Assembly (NCBI GenBank): GCA_025057575.1
Contig: JANXBO010000028.1
Location: forward strand, 267-33,947
Direction of reading: 5' to 3'
Length of the DNA stretch: 33,681 bases
Origin: Candidatus Caldisaccharidevorator malaysiensis
GTDB lineage: Bacteria > Armatimonadota > Fervidibacteria > Fervidibacterales > Fervidibacteraceae
Positions within the stretch are counted from its first letter, which is position 1. Every line of letters begins with the position of its first letter. The notes under the pieces are model-generated. The model saw nothing but the letters and a program-made list of their open reading frames with translations, made no database searches and was not told the DNA's origin. The position numbers and the translations under genes are program-made. Of this stretch, positions 1-8,138 are shown piece by piece.

Positions 1-85
1 TTGAGAACTTTTGCACCTATTGGGACCTGGCTCGTGCCATTGCTTCAGAACCCGATCGCTTCCAGGTGGAACTGCCTTAGTTCTT

Positions 86-1525
86 TCACCACGACCGCTG
101 CCATTCTAAGTAGAGGAAAGAGGCTTTGGAGCCGGCGGGAAAGACCGACCGAACCACATCCCGACCCATCGCCCGGCCGATGTAAAGGGTCCATTGGCTG
201 TCGGCACTCGGTCGGTAGTCCAGACTGATGTCCACCAGGTCCATCAGTTTCCTTCTCCCGCCGCTGGGGCGCCCAGCAAAGCCGAAAGCACTGTTGTTAA
301 AAGCACCACCACCAGCGTACCAGAGATCCTCCGACCGGTCCAGCCACAGCCGATGATAATCAGCACGGATCATCAAGCGAGGGCTTGGCTGAATCAGAAA
401 CTGAGCGAACAGGTCCCGATTGTTCATCATATTGAAAACAGGAGTGCGTGCATAAACTCTTGCTGTCGGTAGAATCTGGAAAAAGGTTTGATGCACCCCG
501 TCTGCTCCGTTGCGGTCACCAGTTCCGGCGAAAAAACCCAATCGCAACCACGGCTTGCCAGGCTCTTTCGTAAACCGGAAACCACCCTCAACAGCAAACG
601 CGTGCGCCCTGTGAGATAAAACGCCCCAATCGCCAAATTGATGGGCGCCCCACATCAATAAATCCCACTGACCGTCCTTGTCCGACCATAACCTTGCCCA
701 GTGACCACCTAAACTGACCAGGTTGATGGCTCTCGTATCGGCTGCTCGAACAGCCGCAGGACGATTGTCCAGTTTCAGCACACGGGGCGGTCTCCTCTCG
801 TCCCGATACCAAATAGCGAAAACCCGACCATCGCTAAGGGGTGAGGGAGTAAAGGATGCCGAACCGTAACCGACAGTAACCCGCGATAGGTGGTCACTCC
901 CTTTGATGTCAAACTTTCCTCTCGTCGGTCGCACCAGAGCCAAAGCAAAAGACTTCTCCCGTCCCTCCTCAAACCACCCGATCCCGTCAAATCCTCTCTG
1001 GATGTGCGAGAAAGGGAAGGATCCGATCAAACGCTCTGCTACCCGTGCTCGCCGGATCCATGCCAGACTCGGATCTTTGGGAACCCCTTCAACACCTTCT
1101 GTCAATTCCCATCGCCCCACAAGGAGGCGAGAGCCCGGTCTCGGTGAATACCGGATGAAAGCGTGACGGAGGTTGAGTGCACCATCCCTCCCACCAGCAA
1201 AACGCCGATAAGAACCTCCCATACCCAAATCCCCAAAAGGGAGAGGTGCCACAGCACCCTGGGGCAAGCCCAGAAAACCGGTGTGGATCAACTGAACTTG
1301 TCCCTCTGTTTTACCTCCGAAGGACCTTTGTGCCGTCCACTTCGTCAGAGTAGCAGCAAACAGATAGTCGCTGTCCAGACCAGCGACACCAGGGTCAAAA
1401 AAATTCCACTGCTCCACCCGAACCCGAATGCTACCACTAAACTTCCAACCCCCATCGGCATTTCCCCTTCCCGCAAAGCAACCGACAAACACAAAGGCAC
1501 CTACAAGGAAACAAGTCCCCCTCAC
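86..1525 (-). CDS. Alginate-export-like outer-membrane beta-barrel porin
   Basis: The 479-residue product starts with a signal peptide (MRGTCFLVGAFVFVGCFAG, then GNADGG). It is rich in alternating aromatic/hydrophobic strands (for example SGSIRVRVEQWNFF and WLRLGFFAGTGDRNGADG) and ends in an aromatic residue (EWQRSW), as outer-membrane barrels do. The overall pattern matches the alginate-export (AlgE-like) porin family, which also contains many uncharacterised anion or nitrite-associated porins. The start is GTG, preceded by a G-rich ribosome-binding site about 7 nt upstream. It lies 18 bp downstream of the octaheme nitrite reductase gene on the same strand, so the two are probably co-transcribed; passage of substrate to the periplasm is a plausible role but is inference. 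The transported solute cannot be read from the sequence. Confidence 0.78.
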   Translation of the reverse strand: MRGTCFLVGAFVFVGCFAGRGNADGGWKFSGSIRVRVEQWNFFDPGVAGLDSDYLFAATLTKWTAQRSFGGKTEGQVQLIHTGFLGLPQGAVAPLPFGDLGMGGSYRRFAGGRDGALNLRHAFIRYSPRPGSRLLVGRWELTEGVEGVPKDPSLAWIRRARVAERLIGSFPFSHIQRGFDGIGWFEEGREKSFALALVRPTRGKFDIKGSDHLSRVTVGYGSASFTPSPLSDGRVFAIWYRDERRPPRVLKLDNRPAAVRAADTRAINLVSLGGHWARLWSDKDGQWDLLMWGAHQFGDWGVLSHRAHAFAVEGGFRFTKEPGKPWLRLGFFAGTGDRNGADGVHQTFFQILPTARVYARTPVFNMMNNRDLFAQFLIQPSPRLMIRADYHRLWLDRSEDLWYAGGGAFNNSAFGFAGRPSGGRRKLMDLVDISLDYRPSADSQWTLYIGRAMGRDVVRSVFPAGSKASFLYLEWQRSW

Positions 1526-1543
1526 TGAGAAACACCCCCTGCC

Positions 1544-3043
1544 CTATGGACCACCTATGGCTTTCCTTGCCAGAGCCTCCACTTGTCGGGCATTGTCCAA
1601 GGACTCCGCCAACTCCATCATTACTTCCTCAGGATTGTGAAATCCCATACTGTTTTCCGACACGACCAGATTCTCCCACCGCAGGTGGGCTTCCCGATAA
1701 AGATCAATCGCCTTCTGAAGCAAATCCGAGTCTACCTTCTTCCCCGCCTCCCGTGCCTTTTTTGCCGCCTCCAAAGCATCTATCGCATCGCTGAGGGCTT
1801 TTTGAACTCGCTTTTGAACGGCGTCTATATGTTGCTGCAAACGCAAAACTTGGGCTTTGAGAACGGCAGGCGGAACATTGTGACATTGACCGCACGGATA
1901 AGCACCCAACGGTTCTTTCTTCATTTCCTTGTCCAAATACTTCAACGGGCTGGTTAGCCAATGGGATGTTAACAGGCGACCTTTCACCTCTACTTTGGGC
2001 ATATGACAGGTCACACAGGAAGCACCCGCCCGCTCGTATTTGCTCTCCCAGAATAACTCCAACTCAGGATGTTGGCTTTTCACTAATGTCTCGCCGATCA
2101 AGGAATGCACCCAGTCCTGCTGGTTACCGTATCTTTCTTGGTAAAACGCTTGCAGATCCCTAGCTTTTCGCCAAGAGTAAACGAAACGGATCTTTTTATC
2201 CGCACCCATCCCACAAACATATTCTACGTGACACTGACCGCAGAGCAGCATCTCCTTCTGCTGTTTGTCGGCAGCTTGAAACGATTTAGCATTCCGTTCC
2301 GGCCAGTAAGGATTGACGCCCCTTTCCTTAATCGCTTCCATCAGACCTCTATTAATAATCCTAAGTTCGGCGTTATGGGGATCGTGGCAGTGAATGCAGG
2401 ACACCCCATAGGGGTGGAGTTCCTTGGGAATCAGTTTGACGATATCTTCCCATTTAGTATCGTTACTAATTGCCACTCCGTTCCAGGTTTTGCCCCAGTG
2501 CAACGCAATCGGCGTCGCTTTGCAGTTCAGGCAAGCCGGAAACTTGGGACGCTTGGTCTCTATGTGATCCTGAAGGATGTAACGATGGGCTCTTTCCTCA
2601 TTATAGTCTTTGGTAAAGCCGTGTCCGGCAACGATCTTGTGATAGAGAGGAAATTCAGCCAGTTTCGGGGCTTTTGCCGGGTCCTCGGGTGTCCCACCAT
2701 AAAGCCCTGCCTTCCCCGGCTCGTCCTTCATATAGGTTTCATACTGAAACCGATGGCAGGAGCCGCAGGCTTCCGCACTGTAGTCCACTCCAGCGGCGAC
2801 CTCAAGGGGATCATCGGCATCTTGATGGTTCATCGCATTCGGATGGCAAGAAGAACAGTCCAGACCCCCGTGGGACCCCTTTTTGGTTTCGTCCCATATC
2901 CTCCGATGGCAGTCCCGGCACTCCTCCTTGCCCGCTCTTTTTGCTGGCTGCGACGGCACGATGTCCGTCATCCACAAAAGGGCAGTAACGATCAGACCGA
3001 GGATGGCAGAACTCACTTTCATCCAATAACCCAGCCGCTTCAT
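1544..3043 (-). CDS. Octaheme c-type nitrite reductase (ONR/NrfA-related)
   Basis: The protein (499 residues from the chosen ATG) has a short N-terminal membrane/signal segment (about residues 8-26). It carries eight heme motifs in the order CRDCH, CSSCH, CGSCH, CLNCK, CIHCH, CGQCH, CVTCH, CGQCH. Three extra N-terminal hemes before a CXXCK fourth heme is the layout of octaheme nitrite reductases; pentaheme NrfA has CXXCK as heme 1. NrfA-type catalytic residues are visible: Arg (about 228, after CIHCH), Tyr (about 275 in CGQCHVEY) and His (about 325 in QHPE). The expected reaction is six-electron reduction of nitrite to ammonium outside the cytoplasm; hydroxylamine and sulfite are known side substrates of the family. 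The reading frame is open to an ATG at 3064, but the ATG at 3043 sits about 9 nt behind AAAGG and gives a clean signal/anchor. The gene leads a likely two-gene operon with the porin downstream. Confidence 0.9.
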   Translation of the reverse strand: MKRLGYWMKVSSAILGLIVTALLWMTDIVPSQPAKRAGKEECRDCHRRIWDETKKGSHGGLDCSSCHPNAMNHQDADDPLEVAAGVDYSAEACGSCHRFQYETYMKDEPGKAGLYGGTPEDPAKAPKLAEFPLYHKIVAGHGFTKDYNEERAHRYILQDHIETKRPKFPACLNCKATPIALHWGKTWNGVAISNDTKWEDIVKLIPKELHPYGVSCIHCHDPHNAELRIINRGLMEAIKERGVNPYWPERNAKSFQAADKQQKEMLLCGQCHVEYVCGMGADKKIRFVYSWRKARDLQAFYQERYGNQQDWVHSLIGETLVKSQHPELELFWESKYERAGASCVTCHMPKVEVKGRLLTSHWLTSPLKYLDKEMKKEPLGAYPCGQCHNVPPAVLKAQVLRLQQHIDAVQKRVQKALSDAIDALEAAKKAREAGKKVDSDLLQKAIDLYREAHLRWENLVVSENSMGFHNPEEVMMELAESLDNARQVEALARKAIGGP

Positions 3044-3193
3044 CAAATTCACCCTTTCTCCCATCCTTGCACAACTACCTTTTCAAGCTGCTCACAATTA
3101 TTATTGAATACTTATTTTGCGTTTGGTTCTTTCCCAAAAAACTCGTCTTTATAATGATTTTCAAATTTCATATGAAGTTTCACTGCGTTCAGC

Positions 3194-5293
3194 CTATTGT
3201 TTAAGACTGAGTAAGGTGATGCCCTTCCAACCTACCGGAACTTTAAGCCGGAAACTTATTTTGTCCTTTTCCAAAACCGCTGCCTTAACGGAGAACTTTT
3301 CTGCCGACAGCAAAGGTTGATAAAGGCTCGCTTCAACCGGCTCAGTCGTTTGCAGTCCAACAGCCTCTAAATTGACCGTGACCGTCAAGTCCTGCCGGTC
3401 ACCAAAGTTCAGAATAGGCACAATAATTTCTTTTCCCAATCGCACAGCAAAAGTCACAATGGGAACTTCATCGCGCCACCATACAGGAGAAGTCGCATCA
3501 GACCTATAAATCAGCCGTGACTGTTTCATCCGATAGGCTGCCTCAATTGCTCTCCAAGTCGCTTCTGGTTTTTCAGGACTAATCTCTCCGCACGGTGTAA
3601 ACCCAAAGGCTATACACATCGCCAGATAACGATCGTTGTCCTGCCAATACAATGGCTCTAGCGTGTATCGGGGATCCACCTGCTGGCACTTCGTGTCAAA
3701 GCAGAAGTCTACTGTCTCACGCCAAGGCACGTGGGGGGCAAAATAGCCACATTCCACCCAACTGATGTCCGCAAAGGGCATATTCTGTGAGTTAATCAGC
3801 AAGCCCCGATCCTTTCCCGTGCTCCGGACTGCTTCAAAAACCCTTTCGTTCAATCGCCGACAGTGAGCGAAGTTGATGGCGTGCCGTCTTGACCAATCAA
3901 TAAGTTCGCCGTAACCGCCTCCATCCAAATAAATGAACCCACAATCGTAAACTCTGCAAACTGCCTTAATGCGCTCAATGTGGTGCTGGACCCACTCATC
4001 CACTCTCGGATTTGCCATAAACAGAACTCCAACGGCATTGTCGCTGAAGCCCGACGGGATCGGTTGCCCCTTCTGATCACGAATGACCCAATCGGGATGC
4101 TTACGATAACATTCCGACTCGCTGTCAATCAACCCTCCTTGGATGTAAAGTCCTACTTTTGACCGAGGATTTCGTTGCAACACCGAAACCGCGTTTCGCA
4201 GCCATTGGGGCGTAAAAACGAACTCTAAAGTCTCCATTAAAAAAGGACGATCTGTCTCGTAGTCTCCGTCTAAAGACCAAGCAAAAACTCCAATCGTCAA
4301 CTGTGCATCCGCACTCAAAATCGCCAGAGTTTCCTTTGCTGCCTGGTGAAATTCCTCATAGCCGTGATGCACGGGACGCCAAAAGGTGCCATACTTGATT
4401 TTTGGGCACCAAATAGGGGTTGTTTTAATGTGTTGGTAAGTCTGCTGTAATTCTGGCATTCTTAGATATGACCCCCAAGCATCATACCAATCACCACGAA
4501 GCAGGACATAGTCGCAAGAAGCGCTTGATCGCTCACCATCTACCGTATGCAGCAGACGCCACCGCCAACCATCGGAAAAGTAGGTCAGAGCAAATGGGGA
4601 TTCTCTGCCCCATTCGGCAATGACTCCGTGACTGGGGACCCACAGATTGTCAACCAGCGAACGCCAATGGGCAAATCCGACGGACCGGTCCGGCAAAAAA
4701 GCGACCACGAAACGATTATCCCAACCCGAAGAGGAAGTGATCGGCACCGTTATATCGGAAAGGCGACGAACCCCATAAAGCAGCCTCTGCCCGCCCCAAG
4801 ATTGTCTGGGGGTATAAATCCAAGCGCCTTGGGAAAAATTTTCGGCTAATTTAACTTTGGAGAAAATGTGCAGAGCGCCTTTGCTCCTGCAAGATTGAAC
4901 GATGACAGTTTTCCGCAATGCTTGGGGAACCGAAGCAGGGGCATAGATTTTCTTCAGTGCCAGCCCCAGCAACTCGTTTCTACAATCTAAAACAATTCGG
5001 TTTTTCTCCTTTTTGACCGAAATCACTATATCCTTTTGTTCGTCGGTTTGCATAACGATTTCATCAGTCTCCGTTTGCAGCCAATACTCATCAACGCAAT
5101 CGCGGAGAATCTGCCTTTTTCCGATCCGACCCGACAATAAGTGCCCGGTTCGTCTGTTAATGACGAATTCAACCTGCTGCGGCAGTTTGAAGACAAAATG
5201 ATCGTCGTTGGTGCCGGTAACTTCGGAACACCAGATCCACCCAAAAAGGAAAGCAACACATAAATTTGTCGCTATCTGCAAACCATTTCTCAC
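3194..5293 (-). CDS. Secreted TIM-barrel glycoside-hydrolase-like protein
   Basis: The product is about 699 residues with an N-terminal signal peptide (RNGLQIATNLCVAFLFGWIW). An N-terminal beta-sandwich-like region is followed by a central alpha/beta barrel and a C-terminal beta domain. Strand-end acidic motifs such as GVFAWSLDGDYE and CGFIYLDGGGYGELIDW are typical of retaining glycosidase barrels (GH36/GH-D-like), with the Asp in YLDGG the obvious nucleophile candidate. I cannot place it in a numbered family. The frame extends upstream to an ATG at 5371 that overlaps the previous stop as ATGA. The GTG at 5293 is preferred because GGGAGGGG stands 7 nt before it and the signal peptide begins there. 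It is the last of three same-strand secreted genes. A glycan substrate is inferred. Confidence 0.72.
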   Translation of the reverse strand: MRNGLQIATNLCVAFLFGWIWCSEVTGTNDDHFVFKLPQQVEFVINRRTGHLLSGRIGKRQILRDCVDEYWLQTETDEIVMQTDEQKDIVISVKKEKNRIVLDCRNELLGLALKKIYAPASVPQALRKTVIVQSCRSKGALHIFSKVKLAENFSQGAWIYTPRQSWGGQRLLYGVRRLSDITVPITSSSGWDNRFVVAFLPDRSVGFAHWRSLVDNLWVPSHGVIAEWGRESPFALTYFSDGWRWRLLHTVDGERSSASCDYVLLRGDWYDAWGSYLRMPELQQTYQHIKTTPIWCPKIKYGTFWRPVHHGYEEFHQAAKETLAILSADAQLTIGVFAWSLDGDYETDRPFLMETLEFVFTPQWLRNAVSVLQRNPRSKVGLYIQGGLIDSESECYRKHPDWVIRDQKGQPIPSGFSDNAVGVLFMANPRVDEWVQHHIERIKAVCRVYDCGFIYLDGGGYGELIDWSRRHAINFAHCRRLNERVFEAVRSTGKDRGLLINSQNMPFADISWVECGYFAPHVPWRETVDFCFDTKCQQVDPRYTLEPLYWQDNDRYLAMCIAFGFTPCGEISPEKPEATWRAIEAAYRMKQSRLIYRSDATSPVWWRDEVPIVTFAVRLGKEIIVPILNFGDRQDLTVTVNLEAVGLQTTEPVEASLYQPLLSAEKFSVKAAVLEKDKISFRLKVPVGWKGITLLSLKQ

Positions 5294-5367
5294 AATGCAT
5301 CCCCTCCCTGTAGGAGTGACCTTTGATGAGTCTTTGAAAATCTTGTCTATGTCATCCCGCAACTCAG

Positions 5368-8019
5368 TCATTTGTATGCCTCTAAAAGGACCTCCATTAA
5401 CTGCTGCCTTATGTTCATTAATCGCTCCGGTGAATAGGCGCTAATCAGTCGCTCATAAGGGTAAAAACTCGGTGCATCACCATAGCGAATGTGATTGTTC
5501 CTTCTCAGAAAGGATTCCATATCGCTTTTGGCATCCGACAAAACCTTTCTTGCCTTTCGGGCAACTTGAGATGTGCCCTGTGCAAGTTTCTCAACCGCTA
5601 ACAAATACCGCCAATCGCTGATGCCTTCGCGAACCGCTTCCCAGTTGAGCGTCGGCGCGCATAACTTCTCGCCCACGGGCAGCGTATAGCACCAATCGTG
5701 AGATGCCGCATCCCGCTCGTCCAAAGGGTTACCTTCTCCCCACTGATAAGCCCACTGGAACACACCTTTTGCACCCGTTGCCCAGGGATAAATGCCGAAG
5801 AAAAACCGATCGGCAACTGGGAAAGGGTCACCTGCGCTCCCACCATTGTAAACGGCGAAGACATCGCCAGAGGCTTGCGTATGGCGTATGACTTCCTCGT
5901 TGACAAAGCCCGCACCATAAACCCGCACATTTAACCATTCGTTTAAGCTTTCCGCTTCTCTGTGGTCAGTTGTCATCGCCACGTTTCCGTCGGCTTCACT
6001 CACGATCCGAACCCAGTTTTCGGCATCTTTCAATAATTCTTCCGTTGCATAAGCCTCATCCACAGGCATAAAGAAGACTTCAAGACCCAATTGATGGCAC
6101 CTTTCCTTGACGTGCTTCACATACGATCCATAACCTTGAGGATGAAATCGGTCCCCGTGCGTGCAGATGTAAAGCGGGCGATCAAAATATGCGCGATAGG
6201 CTCTTAAAAATTCCGTCAAAACTTCATCTCGCCATTCCCATTGACCATTTATTTGCTGGTGCCAAAGCATTCGGAAGGTATAAATAAAGACACTAGTCAT
6301 TCCATTGGCTTTCATATCAGCGAGATGCATCCGCCATCGTTTTACCAGTTGATCATCTGGACAAGATAAATTCATTGTCGCATTGTAAAACATCCCTATG
6401 TCGGCATCTACCTCTGGCAATATGAGGGGCAATACATTCAAATGAATGGGAATTGAAAGAACCCGCTTTTCACTGAATACCCGCAAAGTGGCTTTATATT
6501 GTTTGGCGGCGGCACTTTCGGGAACCGCAATCTGAATCCAAGCCAAACCCAAGCCTTCCATTGAGGTGCGCCCTTCCTGCTTCTCGTCCAGCCACCGTGC
6601 GGGCGACAGCCAAAAATCCCACCTCTGTGTCCCAGCCATCCGAACCCAACCAGGAACTCCAACCAATAAACGCAGCCACTTGTCAGGAATGTCGCCTTGA
6701 ACCGTAAACTTAAAAGGCTTTTCTGGTTCAAGAAGGAGTAGCACACCACCAGAAATCGTTTCACCCCTTGATGCCGTTATCGTAAGAGCGTCCTCGCGTT
6801 TCAGATCCCTCATATCAGGACAGACTTGAGTTGCTGTGACAGGGAAAACAGAAGGTGGTTTCACTTTCGGAAGATGAGTGGCTATTGGGTTGACCGTCGC
6901 TTCCAGCAATTGGTCCCGTTCCCTCATCAAGGCTAAAAGGGAAGGGGCGATCGGACGGTTAGCGGATGTGACCGCAACCGCCAGAATGCTCACCGATGGC
7001 GCCTTCTCTCCGACAGGAACAGGCTTGCAAGACGGTTCAAAAGTTACGTCAACCCACGAACCATTTGAGACAATTCTTAAACGAAAAAGAGAGGGCGTTA
7101 TCACGAAAATCCGTTCCAATACAAGTTTTCCGTTGACTTTAACATTCAGCGGAATTCTTGTTCCTACACTCCCACCAAACCATATGTGCAAGAAGTAATC
7201 ACCTTTCGGCAGTGAGAGTCTCAATGTTTCCGATTGCATTGCGTCTAACGGCACTTGCAGTAAAACGGCGCCTGACGGTAACAGTCCATCCTGCCATTGT
7301 TCCAGAAGGTTGCCGGATAGCCATCCGTATAGACTATCTTGCTTCCAGACAACATCTGGGGTAATCGGTAAAGCCAATTCGTCACTGCTGACGGGTCTGG
7401 GAACAAAAAGCCATTCGCCTCTCTCCCTCATTTTTTGCCAGCGACGGATGATCTCACGATCATCGATAGGTTTCACTTCTTCCAAACTCAGGTCATCAAA
7501 AAATGCCTGACCATAACCGTGAAGGACACAGGCCGCAAGCAGGTAAGCAGTGTCCTTAGGAACAGTTAAGGTTACCGAAAGTTGGAACCAATCTCTTGTT
7601 CCATTAATGCGGGACGCATCGCAAAAGAGCAATCTTCTACCGTGGTCATCGTAAGCGCTCAGAGAGATGTAAGCACCACTCGCTCGGTGCACCTTATCCG
7701 CGCGCACCCAACCGGAGAGCCGATAGGTTGCACCTACTTTGACAAAATCAATTCTTTGACGCCATTGATACCAGTCAATCGCCCCACTTTTTTCAACTTT
7801 AATGGCAGCGCACCAATATCCCGAACGACTTTCGGTTGACCGAAAGAAGTGAACTCCTTTTGCTCCAAAACCGTAAAAATCCCAATCGCCTTCCGCCTCA
7901 AAACTTGGATTTTTCAAAAGGTTAATCGTGTCATCAGGGGCAAGGGCGGAAAGAACTAACGCTGCGGGCGCTAATGCGGCAACGAAAGAGAAGAATAGTA
8001 AGCGAATCAGCCAATGCAT
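5368..8019 (-). CDS. Secreted DUF4091-type glycoside-hydrolase-like protein with N-terminal carbohydrate-binding domain
   Basis: From the ATG at 8019 the protein is 883 residues. It has a strong signal peptide (MHWLIRLLFFSFVAALAPAA), then a jelly-roll domain beginning NLLKNPSFEAEGDWDFYG and ending with the FFDDLSLEE signature of CBM4/9-like modules. A beta-sandwich middle precedes a C-terminal barrel whose end (FFGIYPWATGAKGVFQWAYQ, then EAVREGISDWRYLLAVEKL) matches the DUF4091 domain found in many secreted glycosidase-like proteins. The frame is open to 8142, but GAGGTG stands 9 nt before the ATG at 8019 and the signal peptide starts there. The stop lies 74 bp before the next gene's preferred start. 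Family membership is fairly clear; the actual sugar substrate is not. Confidence 0.8.
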   Translation of the reverse strand: MHWLIRLLFFSFVAALAPAALVLSALAPDDTINLLKNPSFEAEGDWDFYGFGAKGVHFFRSTESRSGYWCAAIKVEKSGAIDWYQWRQRIDFVKVGATYRLSGWVRADKVHRASGAYISLSAYDDHGRRLLFCDASRINGTRDWFQLSVTLTVPKDTAYLLAACVLHGYGQAFFDDLSLEEVKPIDDREIIRRWQKMRERGEWLFVPRPVSSDELALPITPDVVWKQDSLYGWLSGNLLEQWQDGLLPSGAVLLQVPLDAMQSETLRLSLPKGDYFLHIWFGGSVGTRIPLNVKVNGKLVLERIFVITPSLFRLRIVSNGSWVDVTFEPSCKPVPVGEKAPSVSILAVAVTSANRPIAPSLLALMRERDQLLEATVNPIATHLPKVKPPSVFPVTATQVCPDMRDLKREDALTITASRGETISGGVLLLLEPEKPFKFTVQGDIPDKWLRLLVGVPGWVRMAGTQRWDFWLSPARWLDEKQEGRTSMEGLGLAWIQIAVPESAAAKQYKATLRVFSEKRVLSIPIHLNVLPLILPEVDADIGMFYNATMNLSCPDDQLVKRWRMHLADMKANGMTSVFIYTFRMLWHQQINGQWEWRDEVLTEFLRAYRAYFDRPLYICTHGDRFHPQGYGSYVKHVKERCHQLGLEVFFMPVDEAYATEELLKDAENWVRIVSEADGNVAMTTDHREAESLNEWLNVRVYGAGFVNEEVIRHTQASGDVFAVYNGGSAGDPFPVADRFFFGIYPWATGAKGVFQWAYQWGEGNPLDERDAASHDWCYTLPVGEKLCAPTLNWEAVREGISDWRYLLAVEKLAQGTSQVARKARKVLSDAKSDMESFLRRNNHIRYGDAPSFYPYERLISAYSPERLMNIRQQLMEVLLEAYK

Positions 8020-8138
8020 TTGTGTCCACACCTCTAAAATGGCAAATTGGCTGCAGAATTTTGCACTTGTTTGGCTTTGTAAGGTGGAACAAAGGTTCGC
8101 CCGTTGTTTTTCGGACCGGCTTCGCCTGGCCCAACGGA

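Noticed and set aside
1-85. Possible short minus-strand gene after the porin (GTG start, KELRQFHLEAIGF then TGA)
   Set aside because: Only 14 codons before a stop; although the following codons look protein-like (SNGTSQVPIGAKVL), the window ends and nothing supports a real gene.
2105-3154. Long plus-strand open frame opposite the octaheme nitrite reductase
   Set aside because: Its translation is low-complexity and has no recognisable domain, while the minus-strand frame has eight heme motifs and catalytic residues; it is an antisense shadow.
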